A stretch of DNA of 64,000 bases. Origin: JANNRA01 sp031401035. Its GTDB lineage: Bacteria > Desulfobacterota > Binatia > HRBIN30 > CADEER01. Within the stretch, counting starts at the first letter, position 1; each line of letters starts with the position of its first letter. The position numbers were made by a program, and so were the translations under genes. The DNA is taken from NCBI GenBank assembly GCA_031401035.1, contig JANNRA010000103.1, forward strand, positions 3,519 through 67,518. The letters run 5' to 3'. Below the pieces are notes generated by a model. That model saw only the letters and a list, made by a program, of their open reading frames with translations, did not search any database and was not told the DNA's origin. This document shows positions 43,997-54,897 of this stretch, piece after piece.

Positions 43997-45226
43997 ATGC
44001 CCTTTCCCGCCCACGGCATCGCCGCCGACGAGGTCCTGGCTCGCCTCGACGCGTTGCAGCAGCGCGACGTCGACTGGAAGTCCGGTCGCGCCTTCAGCCT
44101 GGCCTACTTCGCCGGGCCCGAGGTACTGGCCCTCGCGACCGAGGCGTTGGCGCGCTTCCAGTCGACCAACGCGTTGAACGTCAACGCCTTCCCGAGCCTG
44201 CGCACGCTGCAGGCCGAGGTCGTGGAGATGATCGCCGACCTGCTGCACGGCGGTCCCGAGGCGGCCGGCTTCATGACCTCGGGCGGCACCGAGAGCATCC
44301 TCATGGCGGTCAAGGCGGCGCGCACGCGCGGCCGCGAGCGCGGCATTCGCGCTCCGGAAATGGTGCTGCCGACGACCGCGCACGCGGCCTTCGAGAAGGG
44401 CGCCGCGTACTTCGACGTGCGCGCGGTGCGGGTGCCGGTGGGGCCGGATTTCCGGGCCGATGCGGCGGCGATGGCCGCCGCGCTGACGCCGAACACCGTG
44501 CTGCTGGTGGCCTCGGCGCCGGCCTATCCGCAGGGGGTGATCGATCCGATCGGCGCGGTCGCCGCCCTGGCTGCGGATCGCGACATCAACTGCCATGTCG
44601 ACGCCTGCATGGGCGGCGTCACCCTGCCGATGCTCGAGCGCCTCGGCTATCCGGTTCCCCCGTTCGATTTCCGCGTCGCCGGCGTGACGTCGATGTCCGT
44701 CGACCTCCACAAGTACGGTTACGCGGCCAAGGGCGCGTCGGTGATCCTGCACCGCAACAAGGCCCTGCGGAAGCACCAGACGTTCACGACCGAGAACTGG
44801 CTCGGCGGCTTCTACGCCAGCTCCGGCGTGCTCGGCACCAAGAGCGGCGGGCCGATCGCCGCCGCCTGGGCGGTGCTGCGCCACCTCGGCGAGCCCGGCT
44901 ATCGCGAGCTGACGCGCCGCGCCCGCGCCGCCACCGAGCTGCTCCTCGCCGGTCTGCGCGCGACGCCGGGCGTGCGCGTCCTCGGCGAACCGGAGGCGAC
45001 GCTGGTCGCCTTCACCTGTGGCGACGTCGATACCTTCGCGGTCGGCGCGGCCCTCGCCACCGCGGGTTGGGTGCTCGATCAGCAGGCGCCGCCGCCCAGC
45101 CTGCACTGCACGGTCAACGCGGTGCACGAAGCGGTCATCCCCGAGTTCCTGACGGCCCTGCGCGCCGCCCTGGCCGCGGTGCGCGGACAGGCGGGGGTCC
45201 AGCAGGCCTACGGCGCGCTGGAATGA
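43997..45226 (+). CDS. PLP-dependent lyase/decarboxylase, sphingosine-1-phosphate-lyase-like
   Basis: 409 aa, fold type I. The PLP Lys is in SVDLHKYGYAAKGASV, with the cofactor region FMTSGGTESILMAVKAARTR and HVDACMGGVTLPMLE. These three blocks match sphingosine-1-phosphate lyases and bacterial homologues; amino-acid decarboxylases of group II are the alternative. No N-terminal membrane anchor is present, as in bacterial members. ATG 43997. No other sphingolipid gene is adjacent, so the substrate is open. Confidence 0.87.
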   Translation: MPFPAHGIAADEVLARLDALQQRDVDWKSGRAFSLAYFAGPEVLALATEALARFQSTNALNVNAFPSLRTLQAEVVEMIADLLHGGPEAAGFMTSGGTESILMAVKAARTRGRERGIRAPEMVLPTTAHAAFEKGAAYFDVRAVRVPVGPDFRADAAAMAAALTPNTVLLVASAPAYPQGVIDPIGAVAALAADRDINCHVDACMGGVTLPMLERLGYPVPPFDFRVAGVTSMSVDLHKYGYAAKGASVILHRNKALRKHQTFTTENWLGGFYASSGVLGTKSGGPIAAAWAVLRHLGEPGYRELTRRARAATELLLAGLRATPGVRVLGEPEATLVAFTCGDVDTFAVGAALATAGWVLDQQAPPPSLHCTVNAVHEAVIPEFLTALRAALAAVRGQAGVQQAYGALE

Positions 45227-45327
45227 GGCGGGGACGGGGGCCGCGCACCGTCTCTCATGACACGCTGCGTCACCGACTCTTCACGCCGGGCTAACCCTGC
45301 CGTCACGGTCGCGCAGGTACAGTATCG

Positions 45328-45648
45328 ATGTTTATGGATACCCAGTACCGCGACGAACCAAGCCCCGCCGATGATCTGCTCGCCGCCGGGCGCGCCCTGC
45401 AGCCAGAGGAGCGTCTGATGGTCGAGGTCCTGGCGCTGGCCTGCGCCGACCTGCGCCTGCGCGCCCGCGGCGTCGAGGCCGAGGCGCTGCGCGCCGCGGC
45501 GCACGCCTGGGTGGCGAATGAGGCGGAGCACTGGCCGCTCAGCTTCGTCCGCATCTGCCGCCACTTCGACATCGAGCCGACGGCGTTGCGCGACCGCCTG
45601 CTCGCCGCCGACGGCCGCTGCGACGGCCGGCAGCCGCAGGCGGCGTGA
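45328..45648 (+). CDS. Small helical protein of unknown function
   Basis: 106 aa. The C-terminal half (AWVANEAEHWPLSFVRICRHFDIEPTALRDRLL) resembles an uncharacterised short bacterial family in which WPFSFxxICexLGLDPxxLR ends in a small helix-turn-helix-like unit. The N-terminal third is variable. ATG 45328 (or 45334); the ribosome site is weak. A DNA- or protein-binding role is only a guess. Confidence 0.6.
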   Translation: MFMDTQYRDEPSPADDLLAAGRALQPEERLMVEVLALACADLRLRARGVEAEALRAAAHAWVANEAEHWPLSFVRICRHFDIEPTALRDRLLAADGRCDGRQPQAA

Positions 45649-45690
45649 GGCGGCGGACCGGCGCGGCCGCGCCGATCCGCCGCGCCCGCC

Positions 45691-46674
45691 TCAGCCGACG
45701 CAGCCGTTCAGGGCCGCGTTGACGCCGGCGATCAGCTCGTTGATTTCGACGGCGCCGCTGGCGTTGGTATCGAACGACGCACACACGCCGACGTTGGCGC
45801 TGCCGAGCGCGATGCTGACGCCGGTGATCAGCTCGTTGATGGCGATCTCGCCGTTGCCGTTGCAATCGCCGCTGCAGCGGCCGAGCGTCGGCGGCGGACC
45901 GATGGTGCGCGTCGCCGTCGGCGGCGCGGTGGGCGGCAGCGTCGGCGTCGCGGCACCGGAGGTGGCGGTCGGCGTCGGCGTGTCGCCGCTCGCCGCGCCC
46001 GGCTCGCAGAAGCCGCGTAGTTCATCGCCGATCGCGATCTGACCGCAGCGGCTCTCCGGCATGCATGGATCGAAGCCCTCGCAGGCCTGGCCCTGGTTGG
46101 CCGGCTCGCACCGGTTTGTCTGCTGATTGCAGCGCTCGCAGTCGGGGAAGCAGCGCGAGGCGCTGTTGTCGCAGCGCCCGGTCTGCGGGTTGCAGGCGCC
46201 GCGGCAGCCGCTGGTCTCCGGACACTCGAGCGGCTCGGGCAGGCAGAGCGCGAATGCGGGTCCGCCGGGGAAGGTGGGGAAGATTCTGCAGGCGCCCTGC
46301 AGACAGGGCCCGAGCTCGGAGGTGTCGCAGGCCATACCGTCGTCGGCCGGGTCGCCGCTGCACTGCGGCGGGACGCCCGGGATCGGGAACGGCGTGATCG
46401 ACTGGCAGGTGCCGCAGCCGCCGCCGCAGGGCGTGTCGTTCGCGGCCGGGTCGCCGGTGCAGAAGCCCTCCTCGTCGCAGCGGTCGTTGACCGTGCACTC
46501 GTTGAAGTCGTCGCACCCGCCCCCGGATGCCGGCGTGCCCATGCACCCCTCGGCGGTGCACATGTCGTTGCGCGTGCAGGCATCGAAGTCATCGCACTGC
46601 TGCGCGCCCACCGGCGCCGCCACTGCCAGCGCCACGCCCATGGCGGCCAGCCCGAACCATTGCTTGAATCGCAT
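45691..46674 (-). CDS. Secreted Cys-rich protein with C-terminal dockerin-like repeats
   Basis: 327 aa. Signal peptide (MRFKQWFGLAAMGVALAVAA, ~25). A long Cys-rich region (~26-210) has DDFxxCTxxDxC-type repeats, then a Thr/Pro linker (~220-255). Two EF-hand-like dockerin repeats follow: GDCNGNGEIAINELITGVSI and FDTNASGAVEINELIAGVNA. The same repeat occurs N-terminally in the protein at 14493-15653. ATG 46674 follows AGGAGGG. It is probably extracellular and calcium-dependent. No enzyme motif seen. Confidence 0.78.
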   Translation of the reverse strand: MRFKQWFGLAAMGVALAVAAPVGAQQCDDFDACTRNDMCTAEGCMGTPASGGGCDDFNECTVNDRCDEEGFCTGDPAANDTPCGGGCGTCQSITPFPIPGVPPQCSGDPADDGMACDTSELGPCLQGACRIFPTFPGGPAFALCLPEPLECPETSGCRGACNPQTGRCDNSASRCFPDCERCNQQTNRCEPANQGQACEGFDPCMPESRCGQIAIGDELRGFCEPGAASGDTPTPTATSGAATPTLPPTAPPTATRTIGPPPTLGRCSGDCNGNGEIAINELITGVSIALGSANVGVCASFDTNASGAVEINELIAGVNAALNGCVG

Positions 46675-46795
46675 GACGATCCCTCCTGCGGTCGCCGTGT
46701 CACTGATTGCCGTGAGCGTCAAGACGGTCGCGCACCGGCGTCCCCGACGCGCCACCGCGCATTGCGTCGGCGCCGCGGAGCGATCAGACAGGGGC

Positions 46796-47434
46796 GTGCG
46801 CTGGACTGCTCTCCTGCTGGCCCTGCTCGCCGTTCCCGCCATGGCCCGCGACCAGGCGCGCGGCACGGCGGGGCGGTTCGATTACTACGTCCTCAGCCTC
46901 TCCTGGTCGCCGCAACACTGCGCCGGGCCGGCCGGCGAACGCGATGGCCTGCAGTGCGCCGGTCCGCGCCGCTACGCCTTCGTGCTGCACGGTCTGTGGC
47001 CGCAATACGAACGCGGCTTTCCGCGCGCCTGCGGCGGTGCCGGTCGGCTGTCGCCGGCGCTGGTCGAGGGCATGCTCGACGTCATGCCGAGTCCGGCATT
47101 GGTACGGCACGAATGGGCCACGCACGGCACCTGCAGTGGGCTGGCGGCGCCCGTCTACTTCGACACCGCCCGCCGTGCGTTCACGGCGGTGACGATTCCG
47201 GAGCGCTTCCGCGCTCCGGTGCGTGAGGTGTACGCGGCGCCGCGCGCGGTCGAGCGCGACTTCCTGCGCGCCAACCCGTCGCTGACGGCGGCCGGTGTCG
47301 CGGTACTGTGCACGGGCCGCTATCTGCAGGAGGTGCGCGTCTGCCTCGACCGCGCCCTGCGCCCGCGCGCCTGCGGCGCCGATGTGCGCGACCGCTGCCG
47401 CGGCGACGAGATCATCGTTCGGCCGCTGCGCTGA
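46796..47434 (+). CDS. Ribonuclease T2 family protein
   Basis: 212 aa with a signal peptide (RWTALLLALLAVPAMA). Catalytic boxes: CAS1 YAFVLHGLWPQYE and CAS2 RHEWATHGTCSG, with both catalytic His and the Glu. Several Cys pairs imply disulfides and periplasmic or extracellular location. It degrades RNA through 2',3'-cyclic intermediates. GTG 46796 gives a good signal peptide but its ribosome site (GGGG) is too close; other starts lie upstream in an unconserved frame. It is divergent from the Cys-rich secreted protein. Confidence 0.9.
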   Translation: MRWTALLLALLAVPAMARDQARGTAGRFDYYVLSLSWSPQHCAGPAGERDGLQCAGPRRYAFVLHGLWPQYERGFPRACGGAGRLSPALVEGMLDVMPSPALVRHEWATHGTCSGLAAPVYFDTARRAFTAVTIPERFRAPVREVYAAPRAVERDFLRANPSLTAAGVAVLCTGRYLQEVRVCLDRALRPRACGADVRDRCRGDEIIVRPLR

Positions 47435-47454
47435 CGCGGCCGCTGCGCTGAGGC

Positions 47455-48612
47455 TCAGCGGAGCTCGGTCGGCAGGACGCGGCGGACGCGGCCGCGGGCG
47501 TCGGCGTCGAGGGCGGTCCAGGCGGCGCGCAGGTCGCGCCAGACGCGCACCTGGAAGGTCTTGGCGACGGCGCGAAACGGCGTGCCGAGCAGCGTGCCGT
47601 CGTAGAGGGCGCGGCCGTGGTCGAAGGCCCATTCGTTGAAGCGCGCCTCGCCGGCGGCGCGCAGGCGTTCGTAGGCCGCCTCATTCTGCGCCATCAGCGG
47701 CACGAAGGCGCGGTCGACGAGTTCGAGCAGCGGCCGCAGACGGTCCGAGAGCACCAGCGCGCCACGGCTGGCGGCGTGGCCGTCGTCGCGCACGCGGCAT
47801 AGCCAGCGAAAGGTCATCGGGGCGACGCGGCGCATGTCCTCCGCCGCCGTCGGGTCCTTCAGGTTCATGCCCAGCTGGCCGTAGAGGCTGGCGTCGGCCA
47901 GCGTGCAGCGCTCGCCGACCAGGAACGGCTGCGCCGCCAGCAGCGGCTCGACCGTCGCGAGCAGTGTCGCGCGCAGGTCGTCGAGCAGCGCGTGCGTGGG
48001 CGGAAAGCCGGCACGGGCGGGCGGCGTCAGCTCGGGCGGCAGGTTGGGCAGGGCGAGATCGGCCGGGGCGACGCTGAACAGGTAGGGCAGGCGGCGCACC
48101 TGGCGGCGGGCGAAGCGGCGCGCCATCAGGGCCTGCCCACCGGGCGGCAGCAGCGCCGCGAACTCGCGCCCGAGGCGCGCGCCGGCGTCGTTGGTGGCGG
48201 CCGAGGTGACCCAGCGCGCATGGTGGACGAGGTACAGGCCGAGCTCGTCGAAGGCCTCGTCGAGGAGCCGCACGACGAAAGCCAGGGCCGGATCCTCGGG
48301 GACCAGGGGACCGGCCGCCGGTGGGTGGACGCGATCGAGCCAGAGCGCCAGCGCGCTGGAGTCGTAGAGCACGCGCCGCTCGTCGACGAGCAGGAACGGG
48401 ACGAGCGGGTACTCGTCGAGCGGGTCGGCCGCCGGCCAGCGCTCGATCGAGCGGCGCCGCTTGCCGCGTTCGATCAGGTAGAGGGCGTGCAGATTCTCCC
48501 AGCGGCCGCCCTGCTCGGGCAGCAGGCGATGCGGCAGCGCCGCGGCGGCGAGCAGGGCGCGCAGCTTGAGGGTGTACGGCGAGAGCTCGGAGCCCCAGAC
48601 AGCCAGGCGCAC
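47455..48612 (-). CDS. Glutathione S-transferase-like protein
   Basis: 385 aa, longer than classic GSTs (~210). The N-terminal thioredoxin-like domain begins VRLAVWGSELSPYTLKLRALL, with YPLVPFLLVDERRVLYDSSAL around the cis-Pro region. The middle is an all-helical domain including PFLVGERCTLADASLYGQLG, the GST N-capping box. The C-terminal ~120 residues extend beyond a GST. The position equivalent to the catalytic Ser/Cys (SPYT) is present; the substrate is unknown. GTG 48612, 8 bp after the cupin gene, so likely cotranscribed. Confidence 0.8.
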   Translation of the reverse strand: MRLAVWGSELSPYTLKLRALLAAAALPHRLLPEQGGRWENLHALYLIERGKRRRSIERWPAADPLDEYPLVPFLLVDERRVLYDSSALALWLDRVHPPAAGPLVPEDPALAFVVRLLDEAFDELGLYLVHHARWVTSAATNDAGARLGREFAALLPPGGQALMARRFARRQVRRLPYLFSVAPADLALPNLPPELTPPARAGFPPTHALLDDLRATLLATVEPLLAAQPFLVGERCTLADASLYGQLGMNLKDPTAAEDMRRVAPMTFRWLCRVRDDGHAASRGALVLSDRLRPLLELVDRAFVPLMAQNEAAYERLRAAGEARFNEWAFDHGRALYDGTLLGTPFRAVAKTFQVRVWRDLRAAWTALDADARGRVRRVLPTELR

Positions 48613-48620
48613 GGGTGGAC

Positions 48621-48929
48621 TCAGCGCCGCCGCTCGCCGACCAGATAGGTTGCGCCGCCGCTGCCGGGGCGGGCGGTGTGCACGGTCCCCTTCGGTAGCA
48701 GCAGGCGATCGCCGGGGCCGAGGTGGACGGTGTGGCCGCGCGCGCCGAAAGCCATCGCGCCGGCGAGCAGCCAGATGCACTCGTCGAGATCGTGATGATG
48801 CGGCTGGTACTCGGCGTCGGCGGGGTCGCTCCACTTCCACACGTCGTAGCCGTCCGCATGCAGCGCCGCGCGCAGGTCCGCCTCGTCGATGGCGCCACCC
48901 GGCCAGGGGATGTGGGCGATGCCGGTCAT
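48621..48929 (-). CDS. Cupin-fold protein
   Basis: 102 aa, one small beta-barrel. Cupin motif 1 reads PHHHDLDECIWLLAGAMAF, giving three consecutive His and a Glu as metal ligands; motif 2 reads LGPGDRLLLPKGTVHTA. Likely metal-binding, enzyme or sensor, function unknown. ATG 48929. It precedes the GST-like gene and follows pgi by 64 bp. Confidence 0.85.
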   Translation of the reverse strand: MTGIAHIPWPGGAIDEADLRAALHADGYDVWKWSDPADAEYQPHHHDLDECIWLLAGAMAFGARGHTVHLGPGDRLLLPKGTVHTARPGSGGATYLVGERRR

Positions 48930-48993
48930 CGCGCCGGGCGTGGCGGCGGGCCTGGCGCCGGGCGCGGCGGCGCCGCGCCGTTCGCCGCGCCGC

Positions 48994-50631
<1,638 letters not shown>

Positions 50632-50632
50632 C

Positions 50633-52690
50633 CTATCCCTTCAACTGCGCCTTGGCGGCGGCGACGACCGCGGCGGGCTCGAAGCCGAACTTCTTCTGCA
50701 CGTCCTTGGCCGGCGCCGAGGCGCCGAAGGTGCGCATGCCGATGACGGCGCCGGTGAGGCCGGTGTACTGGGCCCAGCCGAGTGGCGAGGCCTGTTCGAC
50801 GGCGACGCGGGCGGTGATCGTCGGCGGCAGGACGCGGTCGCGGTAGGCCTGCGGTTGGCGTTCGAACAGCTCCCACGACGGCATGCTGACGACGCGCGCG
50901 CGGATGCCGTCCTTGGCCAGCGTCTCCTGGGCGGCGAGGCACAGGCTGACCTCGCTGCCGGTGGCGAGCAGCAGCACCTCGGGCGCGCCGCCGGGGGCGT
51001 CGAGGAGGACATAGGCGCCCTGCGCGAGGCCGCTCGCCGGAGCAACCTTGGTGCGGTCCAGGGTCGGCAGGTTCTGCCGCGACAGCACCAGCATCACCGG
51101 CTCGTGCGTCATCGGCATGATGACCCGCCACGCCTCGGCGACCTCGTTGGCGTCGCAGGGCCGCAGCGTCACCAGGCCGGGGATGGCGCGCAGCGAGGCG
51201 AGCTGCTCGATCGGTTGATGCGTCGGGCCGTCCTCGCCGACGCCGATCGAGTCGTGCGTGAAGATGAACACCACCGGCAGCTCCATGAAGGCGGCGAGCC
51301 GAATCGACGGGCGGCAGTAGTCCGTGAAGATGAAGAACCCGGCGCCGAAGGGGCGCACCTTGCTGAGCGCCATGCCGTTGAGCGCCGCCGCCATGCCGTG
51401 CTCGCGGATGCCGAAGTGGAAGTTGCGGCCGTCGTAGTGGCCGGCCTCGAACGTGCCGGCGCCAGCGAAGGTGAGATGCGTTTTCGTCGACGGCGCCAGA
51501 TCGGCGGCGCCGCCGATCAGCCACGGCACGCGCTGGGCCACGGCGTTGAGCACCTTGGCGTTGGACTCGCGGCTGGCGAGGCCCTTGGCGTCGGCGGGGA
51601 AGGTCGGAATGTCGGTGTCCCAGCCGCTCGGCAGCTGGCGCCGTTGCATCTGCTCGAGCTGCTCGGCGAGCTGCGGAAACTGCTTCGCATAGGCGGCGAA
51701 CTGCGTCTCCCAGGCGGCGCGGAACTGGGCGCCGCGGGCGCCGATGCCGGCGCTGAAGTGCTCGCGCACGCCGTCCGGGACGAGGAACTGCGCATCCTCG
51801 GGCCAGCCGTAGCGCCGCTTGGCGCCGCGGATCTCCTCGGCGCCGAGCGGTTCGCCATGCGCCTCCTTGGTGTCCTGCCTGGTCGGCGCGCCGAAGGCGA
51901 TGTGGCTGTCGACGACGATCAGCGTCGGCCGGTCGTCGGTGTGGCGGAAGTGCTCGAGGGCGCGCGCCATCAGGCCGGTGTCGTTGGCGTCGCCGACCCG
52001 CGTCACGTTCCAGCCGTAGCCCATGAAGCGCGCCGCGACGTCGTCGCTGCAGGCCAGGGCGGTACTGCCCTCGATGGTGATGCGGTTGCTGTCGAAGATC
52101 CAGCACAGGTTGGCGAGGCGCAGGTGGCCGGCGAGCGACGCCGCCTCGTGGCTGATGCCCTCCATCAGGCAGCCGTCACCGCACAGGGCATACACGTCGA
52201 AGTCGAACAGCGTGAAGCCGGGGCGGTTGAAGTACTGGGCCATCCACTGGCCGGCGATGGCCATGCCGACGCTGTTGCCGAGGCCCTGGCCGAGCGGCCC
52301 GGTGGTGGTCTCGACCCCGGACGTCCAGCGGTACTCCGGGTGGCCGGCGCACTTCGAGCCGAGTTGGCGGAAGCGTTTGATGTCGTCGAGCGTCACCGCC
52401 GGCTGGTCGAGTACCGCGTACGCGGCATCGACCGCCTGGACGCCGGTCAGGTGCAGCAGGCCGTAGAGCAACATCGACGCGTGCCCGTTCGACAGCACGA
52501 AGCGGTCGCGGTTGGGCCAGATCGGGTCGGCCGGATCGAAGCGCAGGAACTGCTGCCACAGCGTGTACGCGACCGGCGCCATCGCCATCGGCGTACCCGG
52601 GTGACCGGAGTTGGCCTGCTGGACGGCGTCCATCGCCAGCGTCCGAATGGTGTTAATGCACAGTTGGTCGAGGTCCTGTTGCGCTGCCAT
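50633..52690 (-). CDS. tkt: Transketolase
   Basis: 685 aa. Thiamine-diphosphate enzyme of the pentose-phosphate pathway. TPP/Mg2+ motif GDGCLMEGISHEAASLAGH (~158), substrate His in NSGHPGTPMAMAP (~30), and pyrimidine-domain DYCRPSIRLAAFMELP and FTHDSIGVGEDGPTHQP. ATG 52690 with GGAAGGAGTGGC upstream. It is the promoter-proximal gene of a tkt-pgi pair. The C-terminal domain is complete. Confidence 0.98.
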   Translation of the reverse strand: MAAQQDLDQLCINTIRTLAMDAVQQANSGHPGTPMAMAPVAYTLWQQFLRFDPADPIWPNRDRFVLSNGHASMLLYGLLHLTGVQAVDAAYAVLDQPAVTLDDIKRFRQLGSKCAGHPEYRWTSGVETTTGPLGQGLGNSVGMAIAGQWMAQYFNRPGFTLFDFDVYALCGDGCLMEGISHEAASLAGHLRLANLCWIFDSNRITIEGSTALACSDDVAARFMGYGWNVTRVGDANDTGLMARALEHFRHTDDRPTLIVVDSHIAFGAPTRQDTKEAHGEPLGAEEIRGAKRRYGWPEDAQFLVPDGVREHFSAGIGARGAQFRAAWETQFAAYAKQFPQLAEQLEQMQRRQLPSGWDTDIPTFPADAKGLASRESNAKVLNAVAQRVPWLIGGAADLAPSTKTHLTFAGAGTFEAGHYDGRNFHFGIREHGMAAALNGMALSKVRPFGAGFFIFTDYCRPSIRLAAFMELPVVFIFTHDSIGVGEDGPTHQPIEQLASLRAIPGLVTLRPCDANEVAEAWRVIMPMTHEPVMLVLSRQNLPTLDRTKVAPASGLAQGAYVLLDAPGGAPEVLLLATGSEVSLCLAAQETLAKDGIRARVVSMPSWELFERQPQAYRDRVLPPTITARVAVEQASPLGWAQYTGLTGAVIGMRTFGASAPAKDVQKKFGFEPAAVVAAAKAQLKG

Positions 52691-52860
52691 GCCACTCCTT
52701 CCGCTCAGTCGCGGCGCACTCTACTGGTTGCGCGGCCGCCAGGGAATGGCGGCCGGGGGGACAGCGCCGTTGTTCACGAGGCGCCCGGCCCGCGCCGCCG
52801 TCCCATGGCCACGTCCGTTGATTGCCAGTCCGGCGCCGCGCGGCATGCTACATCCGTCGC

Positions 52861-54300
52861 GTGTCGCTCGACCCCACCACCTGCTACCGCGCCCTGCTGG
52901 CGCGCGACCCGCGCTTCGACGGACGCTTCTTCGTCGCCGTGCGCACGACCGGGATCTTCTGCCGCCCGGTCTGTCCGGCGCGCACGCCGAAGCGCGAGAA
53001 CATCGAGTTCTATGCCTGCGCGGCGGCGGCGGCGCAGGCCGGCTTCCGCGCCTGCAAGCGCTGCCGCCCGGAGACCTCGCCCGGGACGCCCGCCTGGCTC
53101 GGCAGCTCGGCGCTGGTGTCGCGCGCCCTGCGCCTCATCCGCGCCGGCGAGCTCGACGACGACGGCAGCGTCGAACCGCTGGCGGCCCGTCTCGGCGTCG
53201 GCGCGCGCCAGTTGCGGCGCCTGTTCGATCAGCACCTCGGCGCCTCGCCCGCGGCCGTGGCCGGGGCGCAGCGCCTGCAGTCGGCGCGGGCGCTCATCGA
53301 CCAGACCGATCTGGCGATGGTCGAGATCGCGGCGGCGGCGGGGTACCGCAGCATCCGGCAGTTCAATCACGCCGTAAAGGATGCGTTCGGGGCGGCCCCG
53401 CGCGATCTGCGCCGCGCGCGCGGCACGGAGTCGGTCACCGGACTGACGCTGCGCCTTCCCTACCGCCCACCGCTCGACTGGCCGGCGCTGCTGGCGTTCC
53501 TGGCGGCACGTGCGACGCCGGGGGTCGAGGTGGTGGCGGACGGCACCTACCGTCGCAGCGTGCACCTCGGCGACCGCGTCGCGGCGATCGAGGTCGCCGC
53601 CCTGGCCGACCGGCCGGCGCTGCTGCTGCGCCTGCCGCCATGCAGCGCCGCGACCCTCGTCGCCGCCGCCGAGCGGGCCCGTCGCGTCTTCGATCTCGGC
53701 GCCGATCCGCTGCAGATCGCCGCCCAGTTGCGCGGCGACGCGCGTCTGCGACCGCTCGTGCGCCGGCACGCGGGCCTGCGCGTGCCCGGCGCCTGGGATC
53801 CGTTCGAGATCGCCGTCCGCGCCGTTGTCGGGCAGCAGGTGACGGTGCGCGGCGCGACGACGCTGATGGGCCGGCTGGTGGCGCGCTGCGGCGCCCCGGC
53901 GGCGCTCGGCGGCGGGCTGACGCACGCCTTCCCGACGCCCGTGGCGCTGGCGGAGGCCGATCTCACCGGCATCGGCATGCCGAGGGCGCGCGTCGCGGCG
54001 CTGCAGGGGCTGGCCCGGGCCGTGGCTGGCGGCGCGCTCAGGCTCGACGCGGCGCGCGGCCTCGACGACGCGGTGGCGCGCCTGCGCGCCCTGCCCGGCA
54101 TCGGCGAATGGACGGCGCAGTACATCGCCATGCGCGGTCTCGGCGAGCCGGATGCCTTTCCGCACGGCGATCTCGGTCTGCGCGTCGCGCTCGGCAACGG
54201 CGCCGGGCCGGTGAGCGCGGCACGGCTCGCCGCCGCCGCCGAAGCATGGCGCCCCTGGCGCGCCTACGCGGCGCTGTTGTTGTGGCAGGGCCTGCAGTGA
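52861..54300 (+). CDS. Ada-AlkA fusion: methyl-sensing activator and 3-methyladenine DNA glycosylase
   Basis: 479 aa. Residues 1-75 are an Ada-type zinc domain with Cys34, Cys38 (FCRPVC) and Cys65, Cys68 (CKRC). Residues 95-185 are an AraC-type helix-turn-helix (EPLAARLGVGARQLRRLFDQ). Residues ~195-479 are AlkA, with the HhH-GPD motif LPGIGEWTAQYIAMRGLGEP and the catalytic Asp in FPHGDLGLR. It probably senses methyl phosphotriesters and excises alkylated bases. GTG 52861. The ogt gene 65 bp downstream completes an alkylation-repair unit. Confidence 0.94.
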   Translation: MSLDPTTCYRALLARDPRFDGRFFVAVRTTGIFCRPVCPARTPKRENIEFYACAAAAAQAGFRACKRCRPETSPGTPAWLGSSALVSRALRLIRAGELDDDGSVEPLAARLGVGARQLRRLFDQHLGASPAAVAGAQRLQSARALIDQTDLAMVEIAAAAGYRSIRQFNHAVKDAFGAAPRDLRRARGTESVTGLTLRLPYRPPLDWPALLAFLAARATPGVEVVADGTYRRSVHLGDRVAAIEVAALADRPALLLRLPPCSAATLVAAAERARRVFDLGADPLQIAAQLRGDARLRPLVRRHAGLRVPGAWDPFEIAVRAVVGQQVTVRGATTLMGRLVARCGAPAALGGGLTHAFPTPVALAEADLTGIGMPRARVAALQGLARAVAGGALRLDAARGLDDAVARLRALPGIGEWTAQYIAMRGLGEPDAFPHGDLGLRVALGNGAGPVSAARLAAAAEAWRPWRAYAALLLWQGLQ

Positions 54301-54305
54301 ACTCC

Positions 54306-54348
54306 CCATGCTGGGACCGTGGGCGTCTCGCCCGCGGTCCCAGCATGG
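54306..54348. repeat. Perfect long hairpin between the ada-alkA and ogt genes
   Basis: CCATGCTGGGACCG (54306-54319) and CGGTCCCAGCATGG (54335-54348) pair over 14 bp, and the interior GGGC/CGCCC extends the stem. There is no T-run. It may be a dispersed REP-like element or an attenuator; it lies 18 bp before ogt. Confidence 0.75.
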
Positions 54349-54365
54349 CAACTTTGGAGGTAACG

Positions 54366-54866
54366 ATGGAGACTGAGATCTGCACCCTCACCTCGCCGCT
54401 CGGTGAGGTCACCGCGGCGTTGCGGGACGGAGCGCTCTGCGCCTTCGGCTTCAGCGAGCACTGGGCGCGCATCGAGCGCGGCCTGCGGCGGCGCTGCGGT
54501 GCGTTCACCACCCGCGCCGGCGACTCCGCCCCCCTGCAGGGCGCTCTCGACGCCTACTTCGCCGGCGATCTGGCGGCCTTCGATGCCATCCCCGTCGACC
54601 CCGGCGGTACCGCCTTTCAGCGCGCCGTCTGGACGGCGTTGCGGCGCATCTCGCCCGGCGCGACGACCACCTACGGCGCGCTGGCGCGTGCCATCGACCA
54701 CCCCACCGCGGTGCGCGCCGTCGGCGCCGCCAACGGCGCCAACCCGCTGTGGCTGGTGATCCCCTGCCACCGCGCCATCGGCGCCGGCGGCGCCCTCACC
54801 GGCTATGCCGGTGGCCTCGAGCGCAAGCGCTGGCTGCTGCAGCACGAGGGCGCGCTGCGCGCCTGA
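54366..54866 (+). CDS. ogt: Methylated-DNA-[protein]-cysteine S-methyltransferase
   Basis: 166 aa suicide repair protein for O6-methylguanine. The acceptor Cys is in LVIPCHRAIG (~138), with the helix-turn-helix FQRAVWTALRRISPGATTTY and the Asn hinge GAANGANPLW. The C-terminus LTGYAGGLERKRWLLQHE is canonical. ATG 54366 follows GGAGGTAACG. It is the second gene of the alkylation-repair unit with the Ada-AlkA fusion. Confidence 0.97.
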   Translation: METEICTLTSPLGEVTAALRDGALCAFGFSEHWARIERGLRRRCGAFTTRAGDSAPLQGALDAYFAGDLAAFDAIPVDPGGTAFQRAVWTALRRISPGATTTYGALARAIDHPTAVRAVGAANGANPLWLVIPCHRAIGAGGALTGYAGGLERKRWLLQHEGALRA

Positions 54867-54897
54867 GTCTGCTAGACGCGCCGGGGGAGGGACCGAT

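Noticed and set aside
50855..53377. 840-codon plus-strand frame across the transketolase gene
   Set aside because: Antisense shadow of tkt; no start with a ribosome site and no domain.
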